A stretch of 64,000 bases of DNA from CAVQEK01 sp964596645. GTDB taxonomy: Bacteria; Bacteroidota; Bacteroidia; Cytophagales; Cyclobacteriaceae. The notes under the pieces were generated by a model. It worked only from the letters and a program-made list of their open reading frames with translations, did not search any database and was not told the DNA's origin. The stretch's first letter is position 1. Each line of letters begins with the position of its first letter. This document shows positions 51,332 through 59,919 of the stretch, one piece after another. Made by a program: the position numbers and the translations under genes. The stretch is taken from positions 1 to 64,000 of the forward strand of contig CAZQVB010000007.1 in the NCBI GenBank assembly GCA_964596645.1. Reading direction: 5' to 3'.

Positions 51332-52897
51332 ATGACAACAGCAGATGCTTTACAAAACCACCTGAAAGAGCGGTATAATTTTAAAGGGCGGTCTATCACT
51401 TTGGGCGCGGCCATGTATGGCGGCAAGGTTATGACCGGCACAGAGATAGGTGCACCTCTGAAAACGCTCAACCGACATGGTCTTATTTGCGGCGCTACAG
51501 GTACAGGAAAAACAAAAACGCTGCAAGTGATGGCCGAGGGACTGGCAGATGCCGGCGTACCCGTACTGCTGATGGATATAAAGGGCGACCTGAGTGGACT
51601 AGCAAAACCCGGCGTGCAACATCCAAAGATTGAGGAGCGCCATGCCGCCATCGGCCTTCCCTACATACCATCGGGCTACACGGTAGAGCCATTGTCCATA
51701 TCGGCAGATGGGGGAGTGCGGCTGCGCGCCACAGTGTCGGAGTTGGGGCCTGTGTTGCTGGCAAAGATGCTCGAGCTGAACGATGCACAGGCCGGCATCA
51801 TCGCCCTGCTTTTTAAGTATTGCGACGATCATCAACTGCCGCTGCTCGATCTGGCCGATCTGAAGCGTGTGTTGCGATTTAGTGTAGAAGAGGGTTCCGA
51901 TGCTTTGGCGCAAGAATATGGTCGCATTTCCAAGGCTTCTGTGGGAACAATTCAGCGCAAAGTAGTAGCGCTGGAACAACAGGGCGCTGACCGCTTTTTC
52001 GGTGAAAAATCTTTTGATCCCGCCGATCTTTTAAGACAGGACGATGCCGACAGGGGCATCATTTCTGTGTTGCGGCTCACCGATATACAGGACCGCCCCA
52101 AGCTGTTTTCCACTTTCATGCTGAGCCTGCTGGCAGAAGTGTACGCTACTTTTCCTGAGCAAGGCGATGTGGACGCACCCATCCTGGCCATCTTCATCGA
52201 TGAAGCACATCTTGTTTTTGACCAGTCCAGCAAAGCCCTGCTGCAACAGCTCACTACCATCGTAAAGTTAATCCGATCCAAGGGGGTAGGTGTATTCTTT
52301 TGTACTCAGTCGCCTGCCGATGTGCCGGAGGAAATATTGAGCCAGCTTGGCCTGCGTGTGCAGCATGCACTGCGGGCATTTACTGCCAAAGACCGGAAGC
52401 GCATCAAGCTCATTGCCGAGAATTTTCCGCCCAGCGATTATTACAAAACCGACGAGCTGCTTACCAGTATGGGCATAGGCGAGGCGCTTATCACAGCTTT
52501 GGATGAAAAAGGAATACCGACACCGCTGGCAGCCACCATGCTGGTGGCACCCCGCTCACGCATGGGCATACTTTCCGCAGAAGAGCTGGAAGCGCTTGTG
52601 AACAGTTCAGAATTGGCTTCCGACTATAATGAAGCCATTGATCGCCGGAGCGCCTATGAGATTTTGAATGAAAAACTAGAGGCCTTCCGCCAGCATGGCG
52701 CCGATGAACACCTGGAAGAAAAGAAAAAAACCAAACACGCCTCGAAAGAGGAACCAAGCCTGGCGGAGCAACTTTCGAAGAATACTATGGTACGACAACT
52801 GGGGCGCACTGTGATGCGCGAAGTCACGCGTGGCTTGCTCGGTGCTTTGGGTGTAAAAGCCACCACACGGCGCAGAAGAAGCCATTCTCTTTGGTAA
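51332..52897 (+). CDS. HerA-like ATPase (DUF853)
   Basis: 521 aa from ATG 51332 (MTTADALQNHLKERYNFKGR). GLICGATGTGKTKTLQVMAE is Walker A (about 50-69), and AIFIDEAHLVFDQSS Walker B. KGVGVFFCTQSPADVPEEIL carries the sensor region. The DUF853 family resembles HerA and FtsK helicases; the closest named protein is YjgR of E. coli, whose role is unknown. The end KKTKHASKEEPSLAEQL is a charged linker, and the tail is basic (ATTRRRRS). Confidence 0.88.
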   Translation: MTTADALQNHLKERYNFKGRSITLGAAMYGGKVMTGTEIGAPLKTLNRHGLICGATGTGKTKTLQVMAEGLADAGVPVLLMDIKGDLSGLAKPGVQHPKIEERHAAIGLPYIPSGYTVEPLSISADGGVRLRATVSELGPVLLAKMLELNDAQAGIIALLFKYCDDHQLPLLDLADLKRVLRFSVEEGSDALAQEYGRISKASVGTIQRKVVALEQQGADRFFGEKSFDPADLLRQDDADRGIISVLRLTDIQDRPKLFSTFMLSLLAEVYATFPEQGDVDAPILAIFIDEAHLVFDQSSKALLQQLTTIVKLIRSKGVGVFFCTQSPADVPEEILSQLGLRVQHALRAFTAKDRKRIKLIAENFPPSDYYKTDELLTSMGIGEALITALDEKGIPTPLAATMLVAPRSRMGILSAEELEALVNSSELASDYNEAIDRRSAYEILNEKLEAFRQHGADEHLEEKKKTKHASKEEPSLAEQLSKNTMVRQLGRTVMREVTRGLLGALGVKATTRRRRSHSLW

Positions 52898-53017
52898 TGG
52901 ATAATTTTAAAATTTGCCGGCTCATTCGTCGCATATTGTTGAGAGGGGAAAAATGTGATTTGCTGAGGTGGCCAGAATTGCTTCGCGCAATCACATATTG
53001 AACCGGCTTTGTATGCT

Positions 53018-53848
53018 CTACTTATTCATTTGATTACTTATCCATGTGGAGTAAAAATCAAAAACTTTCTGTTTAAAGACTTCTTGATGGGGCTCATGCC
53101 GGGCATTTTTCCAAATTTGGCAAGTGGCACCGGCCAGTCTGGCAAACTGCTCGCTGCCGTGCCTGCCCGTGATGGGGTCATCATCGCCATGGCACACCAG
53201 TAGCGGTATGTTTACGGAGGCTGCGTTGCTTAGCGCAAATTCTGCTGCTCGCTTCATCTTTACGTACAAAGCCAGCGAAATGTAGTCATGGCTCAGCTCA
53301 TCATTTCGTGCAGCCTCCACTGCTTCGGGATTGTGCGCGAGCTCTTCATAGGTTCCGTAACCCGATACCCGCCAAGCCGGCAAGATACCATAGAGCCAGC
53401 CTGCCGCTTTCTGCTTCCATAGTGGCACCTTACGCTCCAGAATAAACCAGGGCGACGACAATATGGCACCTGTCACCTCACGTGAGGGAAATCGGATAAG
53501 ATAATTTGCTACCAAAGTGCCACCCATACTGTGACCGAGAATAAACAGTGGTAAATCAAGGTGAAGATGACGCAACTGCACCAAAGCCTCCTGAAGATCA
53601 TTCATAAGTACATTGAGTGCACGTGCATGACCCCTTCTGCCCTCTGACCGGCCGTGCCCGCGCAGATCGAAGGCAAAAACAGCGAAACCCTGCCGGGCAA
53701 AGTGCTCGGCCATTTCCCTGTACCGCCCGGAGTGCTCGCCAAGACCATGCACCAGCAATATGAGACCACGTAAGTTGCCATCGGGCAGGTAGTAGGTACC
53801 ATACAACATTGTGCGCCCCGTAGGAAAAGTGTGTTCTTGAATCGTCAT
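53018..53848 (-). CDS. Alpha/beta hydrolase (monoacylglycerol lipase-like)
   Basis: 276 aa from ATG 53848 (MTIQEHTFPTGRTMLYGTYY); an upstream ATG at 53884 is also in frame. RGLILLVHGLGEHSGRYREM is the oxyanion HG region, ILGHSMGGTLVAN the nucleophile elbow with the Ser, LVCHGDDDPITG the Asp and ARHEPHQE the His, a complete triad. The pattern is that of serine aminopeptidase S33-type lysophospholipases and monoacylglycerol lipases. No signal peptide; cytoplasmic. Confidence 0.92.
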   Translation of the reverse strand: MTIQEHTFPTGRTMLYGTYYLPDGNLRGLILLVHGLGEHSGRYREMAEHFARQGFAVFAFDLRGHGRSEGRRGHARALNVLMNDLQEALVQLRHLHLDLPLFILGHSMGGTLVANYLIRFPSREVTGAILSSPWFILERKVPLWKQKAAGWLYGILPAWRVSGYGTYEELAHNPEAVEAARNDELSHDYISLALYVKMKRAAEFALSNAASVNIPLLVCHGDDDPITGRHGSEQFARLAGATCQIWKNARHEPHQEVFKQKVFDFYSTWISNQMNK

Positions 53849-53966
53849 GCGGGGCGGAAGATGATAAATAATGCCCTTATGCAAAAATCATATCCAAAAA
53901 AACAGACGGCATTTTTTGGTTATACCGTCTAGCATATACATTTATACTCCCCATCATACACAGACT

Positions 53967-54833
53967 ATGACAAAGACTTTTTTTCTACTCCTTCTTCTCA
54001 GCAGCGTGCTTCCAGCGTTGGCACAGCAGCGCCTTCGGCCAGGTGTACTTTATCCTGAGGGCAGTGCCATCACTGCGCCACAGTCTGGCCTGTCGGGCGT
54101 AGTGCCGCAAGGTTGGTTTGGCACCCTGCCGCAGGGTGAAGACATATTCTTGTTGCTGCCCAACAGCAGCGAAGAAGCGTATATGCTGGTGCGCACCAGG
54201 GAGGCAGCTCTGGATAAGGTAGAGGCGGAGTGGCAGCAGACGTTTGATGTGACGGACAACATTTCGGCGCGCCAGACGGGTGCTTCCGTGCGCAGTGACA
54301 ATAGGCTTTCTGCCAATTTCTCAGTGGATGGAACACGTAAGCCCGCTAAAGGGCACGCCACAGCCATAGATGGAGGACATGGCAAAACAGCCATTTTTAT
54401 CCTCATTGCACCGGAGGCCAGCTATGACAAGTATTACCAACAATATCAACAGTTGATGTCTTCCGTACGTATGGAAGCGCCCAGCCTGGCCAGTGCCTTT
54501 GCGGACTTTGACTGGTCTCAATTTTTGGTTGACAAGTATATCACCTCCCGCATATCTGATCCGGCGGTGGTGAAAAAAGATCATTTATGGCTCTGTGCCG
54601 ATGGCAGTTTTAAGTCAAAAGTACAGCGCGGTGGATTTTTACATACTGAGAAGAGTAAGTATCAGGGCAAGAAAAGGGGCCGCTGGCATGCCCGTGGTAT
54701 AGGCGAAGCAGGCCAGCTCGTACTAACTTTCGACAAGGCCGACCCGCTGACGCTGGATCTGGAGATAAAGGATAAAAAGATTTATGTAAATGGTACCCAT
54801 ATGTACCTGATGGAGAATCCTAAATGCCCATAA
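53967..54833 (+). CDS. Hypothetical exported protein
   Basis: 288 aa from ATG 53967 (MTKTFFLLLLLSSVLPALAQ) with a clear signal. The mature part is rich in Gly and Ser; GVVPQGWFGTLPQGEDIFLL is followed by a region of beta-type alternation and an internal stretch DGSFKSKVQRGGFLHTEKSK. No family recognised. Tandem of about 35-residue segments is not evident. It diverges from the lipase-like gene and is monocistronic. Confidence 0.7.
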   Translation: MTKTFFLLLLLSSVLPALAQQRLRPGVLYPEGSAITAPQSGLSGVVPQGWFGTLPQGEDIFLLLPNSSEEAYMLVRTREAALDKVEAEWQQTFDVTDNISARQTGASVRSDNRLSANFSVDGTRKPAKGHATAIDGGHGKTAIFILIAPEASYDKYYQQYQQLMSSVRMEAPSLASAFADFDWSQFLVDKYITSRISDPAVVKKDHLWLCADGSFKSKVQRGGFLHTEKSKYQGKKRGRWHARGIGEAGQLVLTFDKADPLTLDLEIKDKKIYVNGTHMYLMENPKCP

Positions 54834-54998
54834 TCCAAGTAGCGGGTAGGCAGTATTGGGGGAGATTGTGGCATCTGTGAAACCGCACACGACGCTGAAA
54901 AATTGATTTTACTCTTTCCTGCACGTTTCAATATATTTCAGCATCATCCTCCGGCTTTTGAAGCTGCAGTGACGACAAGCTTGTGAAGGTCATTGTAC

Positions 54999-55505
54999 TC
55001 ACTGCGTTCGTACTTCCTTCCAGGCTTTTATCTGCCAGGTGATCTGTCCTGTGGCCAGGTGGTTGCGGGCTTTGTCCATTATTTTCACTTCACAGTCTAC
55101 CAATACCGCAGGGTGTTGCCTGAGCGGGTTGAGTATATATTCTTCCAGCCACTGGTCATTTACCTGAAAAGACGCGTAGGCATTCAACTTACCCTGAAAA
55201 TGATAATCCATTCGGAAGCCTTTCATAATGATGCGGTACTTTTTGGGGTCGAGCCGTGCAACCAAAAGAAATCCAGTCGTGAATTCGGCAAGAGTGGCTA
55301 ATGCGCAAGCATGCAGCCCGCGTATATGGTTGAGATTGGCCCGCTTGTATGGCAGTAGTACTGTAAGGCTATCGTGCAGCAGCTCTACAATACGGAAGCC
55401 GTGGGGCTTATTGAAAGGCACCATGCGACTGAGGCCAATATTGAGTAACCAGCGGTAAAACGATGACTTTTGTGCCTTTTGGGCTATGGCTTGTATATCG
55501 GCCAT
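54999..55505 (-). CDS. DUF4442 hotdog-fold thioesterase-like protein
   Basis: 168 aa. Pattern of the DUF4442 family: GLSRMVPFNKPHGFRIVELL, then IRGLHACALATLAEFTTGFL, where the Asn-His and Glu of the hotdog thioesterase active site would lie (N..H..E). No acyl-binding partner is nearby. It probably hydrolyses or binds an acyl-CoA. It is convergent with the exported protein gene and divergent from the next plus-strand gene. Confidence 0.82.
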   Translation of the reverse strand: MADIQAIAQKAQKSSFYRWLLNIGLSRMVPFNKPHGFRIVELLHDSLTVLLPYKRANLNHIRGLHACALATLAEFTTGFLLVARLDPKKYRIIMKGFRMDYHFQGKLNAYASFQVNDQWLEEYILNPLRQHPAVLVDCEVKIMDKARNHLATGQITWQIKAWKEVRTQ

Positions 55506-55702
55506 GGGTAAGTTGCGTTGGGTGGAGTATCAATTTAGCAGAAAACAAACAGAAAAGGCATGGGCCATTCCATGATTTTATTATTCTGAACACTTTATAA
55601 GTGCATGTTGAATGGCAATTAACACACCTCATCGGCAGAACCAAATCCGTGGCAGGCAGTTTAGAAAATTCAAATGGACATATTGTGATTACGAAGCATG
55701 CC

Positions 55703-56359
55703 ATGACAACTCGAAAAACCCTTGTGCTCATATCGTCGGCCATGTTTGTAGCAGCCATATTTGCGATCGGCTATGATATAACGCTGAGGCAAAAAATGCC
55801 GCTCACCGTTTTTTATATAGAACACAAAGGTATCGACCTGACACAGTACAGCAGCCCATCACCGGAGCTCTCTCCGGCAAATGTGGTTGACATACAATTG
55901 AATGCGCTAAAACACAATAATGCTGAGGATAGCGGTATAGCCGTAGCGTTCAAGTTCGCTTCAAATGCCATAAAAAAAACGCCGGCTGCATTTTCCAGTT
56001 TTGCTGCCGTGATCAAATCATCGCAATACGAATCACTCATGCATTTTAGCTCCTTCCGTAAAATGCCGCTTCGATATCATTATAAAGCCGCCATTCAGCT
56101 GGTGGAGGTAGAGGAGCCAGGCGGTGAGCGATCCGTCTATATGTTTGTTTTGAAACGCAGCAACGAAGACCCTACAAAAGGATGTTGGCTATTGGAAAGC
56201 CTCAGGAAAGTTGATGAGGAGCCAAATTATCCGTTGGTACAGAAAAGAGAAGCGGAGTCAGAACGCCCTGATTTTGCCAATAAGCAATCCAATATTTTAG
56301 CTGCTGCCCCGCAAATATGCCTTTTCACTCAAACGGTCAACAAATTACGTTCTGTGTAG
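55703..56359 (+). CDS. Hypothetical membrane-anchored protein
   Basis: 218 aa from ATG 55703 (MTTRKTLVLISSAMFVAAIF). One hydrophobic segment at about 7-26 anchors or exports it. The mature domain has HKGIDLTQYSSPSPELSPAN and FSSFAAVIKSSQYESLMHFS segments and ends with a Lys/Glu-rich tail. No family recognised. It precedes the DUF4136 gene by 42 bp and may share its transcript. Confidence 0.6.
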   Translation: MTTRKTLVLISSAMFVAAIFAIGYDITLRQKMPLTVFYIEHKGIDLTQYSSPSPELSPANVVDIQLNALKHNNAEDSGIAVAFKFASNAIKKTPAAFSSFAAVIKSSQYESLMHFSSFRKMPLRYHYKAAIQLVEVEEPGGERSVYMFVLKRSNEDPTKGCWLLESLRKVDEEPNYPLVQKREAESERPDFANKQSNILAAAPQICLFTQTVNKLRSV

Positions 56360-56401
56360 TTCTACCAAAAATCTTTCTCATACCCATCTATCACTTTACC
56401 A

Positions 56402-57052
56402 ATGAAGCATATAATCCTTAAATCATGGCTATTCTTTCTGGTAGCCGCTGTCGCAATGGGCTGCTATCCTGGCGGTGCCGAGTACGTGTCGGACACGGAT
56501 ATTGTCGTGACAGACTACAACGAGTCCTTCAACTTTGCCAATAAGCGCACCTACTTTCTTCCCGACACGGTGCAGTTTACCACCAATGACGACGATTTGG
56601 ACTTGAGGCCGGCGGATGAAGAGGCGCTTCTTGAGGAAATCCACAATCAAATGGAAAGCAGGGGGTATGTTTATACAGCAGGTGATGCTACTTCCGCTCC
56701 AGATTTTTTTATGGCTGTGGAAGTGTCGGCCATTTCGAGAAGTGGTGGGGCCTGGGTACCAGGACCGTGGTATCCCTGGTATCCGCCAGGCTGGGGATGG
56801 GGCAGTGGCTGGGGTTGGTACTATCCCCCAGGCTATTACGTACCCTACGAATATGCCACAGGTACGGTGATTGTATTTTTATCTGATCCGAATAATCCCG
56901 TCACTGAGGCAGGCGAAACGAACATTCCACTGGTGTGGACCGCTGTGCTGAATGGCCTGCTGGGCACAAGTGCAGGCACCACACAATCACGCATTGTAAA
57001 TGGTGTGCAGCAGGCATTTGACCAATCACCATATCTGGAAAGCGACCTATGA
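56402..57052 (+). CDS. DUF4136 lipoprotein 1
   Basis: 216 aa with lipobox AMGC (Cys21). The DUF4136 core follows: DYNESFNFANKRTYFLPD, then a middle low-complexity segment GPWYPWYPPGWGWGSGWGWY (near 122-141) of Trp, Pro and Gly, and a closing TATGTVIV-like strand. These lipoproteins are usually outer-membrane associated and of unknown function. Its stop overlaps the next frame's alternative start by four bases; the chosen start of the barrel gene is 20 bp after it. Confidence 0.85.
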   Translation: MKHIILKSWLFFLVAAVAMGCYPGGAEYVSDTDIVVTDYNESFNFANKRTYFLPDTVQFTTNDDDLDLRPADEEALLEEIHNQMESRGYVYTAGDATSAPDFFMAVEVSAISRSGGAWVPGPWYPWYPPGWGWGSGWGWYYPPGYYVPYEYATGTVIVFLSDPNNPVTEAGETNIPLVWTAVLNGLLGTSAGTTQSRIVNGVQQAFDQSPYLESDL

Positions 57053-57072
57053 TAATTCAAAGTATTATCTCG

Positions 57073-57657
57073 ATGAAAAAAATAGCCATTACAGCATTTG
57101 CATTCTTATTCGCCTGCGGTGTACAAGCGCAAGGCCTTTTTGGTGTTTCGTATGATGTATCGCTTGGTATGGGCGAACAGTCTGACTTTGTGGGCCCGGC
57201 CTCTTTCCGCGGCGTCACGTTAGAAGGTCGGTGGTTTTTGAACCAAAGCACCTCGCTTGGAATATCGGCTGCCTGGCATGTTTTTTATGAAGACGCCGGC
57301 GAAGAAAGCTTTGCTGACGGTACAGTTACGGCCACCGGGCGCCAATATCGCTACATCAATACGCTGCCGCTTCTGCTCAACGGTCACTACTACACCGGTG
57401 TGGAGGGCGACACCAGATTTTATTTCGGTGGTGGCATTGGGCTTTCCAGCATAGACCAGCGTACAGACATTGGCTTATATCAGATCGATCACAGCCACTG
57501 GCACTTCACAGTAGCCCCGGAGGTCGGGGTCATGGTGCCTTTAAGTTATTTCAATTCGTTGCTCATTGCGGCTAAGTATCACTATTCTCCCAAAGCAGAC
57601 GATTCTATCGACTTCAGCTACCTGAGCTTGCGGGTTGGATTTACATTTTCCAAGTAA
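57073..57657 (+). CDS. Outer-membrane beta-barrel protein
   Basis: 194 aa from ATG 57073 (MKKIAITAFAFLFACGVQAQ) with a Sec signal. The mature protein is beta strands throughout: GVSYDVSLGMGEQSDF, TLEGRWFLNQSTSLGISAAW, RFYFGGGIGLSSIDQ, SLLIAAKYHYSPK and the final Phe-containing strand LSLRVGFTFSK, the standard barrel C-terminus. A small eight-strand barrel is the best guess. Coupled with DUF4136 on both sides. Confidence 0.75.
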   Translation: MKKIAITAFAFLFACGVQAQGLFGVSYDVSLGMGEQSDFVGPASFRGVTLEGRWFLNQSTSLGISAAWHVFYEDAGEESFADGTVTATGRQYRYINTLPLLLNGHYYTGVEGDTRFYFGGGIGLSSIDQRTDIGLYQIDHSHWHFTVAPEVGVMVPLSYFNSLLIAAKYHYSPKADDSIDFSYLSLRVGFTFSK

Positions 57658-57742
57658 TAAAGTGCAATTTCAAAATAGAATGAGAGACGCTACGAGGCAA
57701 CTTTTTTAACTTTATGATTCTAAACCAATAATTGACCACAAC

Positions 57743-58312
57743 ATGAATATGAAACTTCTTTTGCCTTTGTGCCTTCTGGCGCTCTCTGTGGGATGCTCTT
57801 CCTTACAAGTATCCTCTGATTATGACAAGTCGCATGACTTTTCGCAGTATAACACCTATTCCTATTTCGGCTGGACGGAAAACAGTGATAAAATGCTTAA
57901 TCAATTCGATAAGCAACGCATTGAAAACGCTGTGGCCAGTGAATTGAATGATCGCGGACTGCGGTATGTTGAAAAGGGTGGAGACCTTGTTGTGTCGCTT
58001 TTTATAGTAGTAGATGAAAAAACAGTGACTACGGCCTACACAGACCACTACGGTGCGGCACCCTATATGTACAGCTACGGCCCACAGTGGGGCTGGTATG
58101 GTGGCTATGGCGGAGTGCACACCACCTATACCGACCACGACTATTTGGAAGGTACGTTGGTGATTGATTTACTAGATTCGGAAGAAAAGAGATTGGTATG
58201 GCAGGGGGTAGGCTCCAAAACAGTAGATAAAGACCCCGCTAGTCGAGAAAAAGGCATTGCGCGATCTGTGTCGGCCATCATGAGTTCTTTGCCGATAAAA
58301 AAAGGAAAATGA
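57743..58312 (+). CDS. DUF4136 lipoprotein 2
   Basis: 189 aa with lipobox SVGC (Cys18). DYDKSHDFSQYNTYSYFGWT and RIENAVASELNDRGLRYVEK follow the DUF4136 plan, with a short low-complexity segment GAAPYMYSYGPQWGWYGGYG near 110. It closes with GTLVIDLLDSEEKRLVWQGV, the family's C-terminal strand. Second copy of the family within 1.3 kb. Terminated by a strong hairpin. Confidence 0.86.
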   Translation: MNMKLLLPLCLLALSVGCSSLQVSSDYDKSHDFSQYNTYSYFGWTENSDKMLNQFDKQRIENAVASELNDRGLRYVEKGGDLVVSLFIVVDEKTVTTAYTDHYGAAPYMYSYGPQWGWYGGYGGVHTTYTDHDYLEGTLVIDLLDSEEKRLVWQGVGSKTVDKDPASREKGIARSVSAIMSSLPIKKGK

Positions 58313-58328
58313 ATTCCTGTAGGTGAAA

Positions 58329-58363
58329 AAATGGGCTGACACCTTTGCGGCATCAGCCCATTT
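58329..58363. terminator. Bidirectional terminator between DUF4136 gene 2 and floA
   Basis: AAATGGGCTGA (58329-58339) pairs with TCAGCCCATTT (58353-58363), an 11-bp perfect stem with a 13-base loop. It separates convergent genes. Confidence 0.88.
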
Positions 58364-58384
58364 CTTTTGTTTCAACGCACTCTT

Positions 58385-59383
58385 TTAGCTCTTATCCGAT
58401 TTATCCCTTCCACGGCTTTGGGCTTGTCCTTCACCTGATATGGAGTCCCTCATGGTGGTATCGGCCTGAATGTTTTTCATACGGTAGTAGTCCATTATGC
58501 CGAGATTGCCAGAACGGAAGGCTTCAGATATTGCCTTAGGCACTTCAGATTCCGCCTCAATCACCTTGGCACGTGCTTCCTGGGCTTTTGCTTTCATCTC
58601 CTGCTCCAGGGCTACGGCCATTGCCCTGCGCTCTTCGGCTTTAGCCTCTGCCACTTTCAGGTCGGCAGATGCCTGATCGGTTTGCAGCTTGGCGCCGATG
58701 TTTTCTCCTACATCCACATCGGCAATGTCGATGGATAGAATTTCAAAGGCAGTGCCCGCATCAAGTCCGCGCTGTAGCACGAGTTTTGATATTTTATCCG
58801 GATTTTCCAGCACCTGCTTGTGCGACTGGGCAGAGCCAATAGATGTCACGATGCCCTCGCCGACCCTGGCTAAAATGGTGTCTTCACCGGCACCACCGAC
58901 CAACTGCTGAATGTTGGCCCGTACCGTAACACGCGCGATGGCGATAAGCTGTATGCCGTCGGCGGCTACTGCGGCCACACGAGGCGTAGTGATCACTTTG
59001 GGATTTACCGATATCTGCACTGCCTCGAACACTTCACGACCGGCCAGGTCTATGGCGGTGGCTTGCTTGAAAGACAGGTTAATGTTGGCTTTGTCGGCAG
59101 AGATCAATGCTTTTATTACGCTGGGCACATTACCACCTGCCAGATAATGCGTTTCAAGATCGTCCGAAGTTAGGTTTAGTCCGGCCTTATTGGCAGTGAT
59201 GAGGGAATTGACAATGATACTTGGCGGCACCTTCCTGAGGCGCATTCCAATGAGTTTGCCCAACCCTACATATACACCTGAGAAGTAAGCGGTGATCCAA
59301 AGGTTTACCGGAATGAAGTAAAAAAATATACTGATGAGGATGATGCCCACTATCAGTATGGCAACAATGAAAATAGAAGGCAT
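58385..59383 (-). CDS. floA: Flotillin-like protein FloA
   Basis: 332 aa. Two hydrophobic stretches near the N-terminus (VAILIVGIILISIFFYFIPV) form the hairpin membrane anchor. The SPFH body contains VPPSIIVNSLITANKAGLNL, a family hallmark, and LSIDIADVDVGENIGAKLQT. The helical end holds EAKAEERRAMAVALEQEMKA, a coiled coil. FloA organises membrane microdomains. It follows the NfeD gene by five bases, the standard pairing. Confidence 0.94.
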   Translation of the reverse strand: MPSIFIVAILIVGIILISIFFYFIPVNLWITAYFSGVYVGLGKLIGMRLRKVPPSIIVNSLITANKAGLNLTSDDLETHYLAGGNVPSVIKALISADKANINLSFKQATAIDLAGREVFEAVQISVNPKVITTPRVAAVAADGIQLIAIARVTVRANIQQLVGGAGEDTILARVGEGIVTSIGSAQSHKQVLENPDKISKLVLQRGLDAGTAFEILSIDIADVDVGENIGAKLQTDQASADLKVAEAKAEERRAMAVALEQEMKAKAQEARAKVIEAESEVPKAISEAFRSGNLGIMDYYRMKNIQADTTMRDSISGEGQAQSRGRDKSDKS

Positions 59384-59388
59384 AGTTT

Positions 59389-59859
59389 TTATATTAAAGG
59401 TTCTACAAATATTCTATGGTTATTGTCAATTTTGATCACTTTCACACGGACGCCTGCATCCACATGACGGCCGATGGTGCGCACTTCGTAGGTTCTGTTG
59501 CTGAACTCCGCTTTGCCCACAGGCCGAAGATCCGACACGGCCATCCCTTCTTCATTGAGCAACACCGTGGGCAGGAATTCGTCGTTAACATGGCTTTTGT
59601 TGGTGTCGCTGAGGGAAAAGGTTTTTAATACCCCGGATTTCAGGCCAAAATAAATGGACACACCTGCCAATACTACAGTAATACATAAAATGAGCACTCC
59701 GGTATCTGTGCCAAATGTGGTGAAAGAGACAACCACCCCTGCGATGAGCAATCCTATGCCGACGATGCCTACTACAGTAGTACCGGGTATAAAAATGATC
59801 TCAATAAGCACTAGTGAGATGCCCCCAAAAAGTAAAAGAATAACCGTAATCCACTCCAT
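59389..59859 (-). CDS. NfeD family protein
   Basis: 156 aa of the short NfeD type, without the ClpP-like protease part. Two to three hydrophobic helices (VILLLFGGISLVLIEIIFIP, VGIVGIGLLIAGVVVSFTTF, VLILCITVVLAGVSIYFGLK) are followed by the OB-fold end (GKAEFSNRTYEVRTIGRHVD, AGVRVKVIKIDNNHRIFVEP). It probably supports FloA. Upstream lies proS at 60 bp on the same strand. Confidence 0.9.
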   Translation of the reverse strand: MEWITVILLLFGGISLVLIEIIFIPGTTVVGIVGIGLLIAGVVVSFTTFGTDTGVLILCITVVLAGVSIYFGLKSGVLKTFSLSDTNKSHVNDEFLPTVLLNEEGMAVSDLRPVGKAEFSNRTYEVRTIGRHVDAGVRVKVIKIDNNHRIFVEPLI

Positions 59860-59919
59860 CTGCTGTATCAGGTGATCCCTTCAAAAGTAATAAAAAGCTG
59901 TTAAAGCTTATCATCAATA

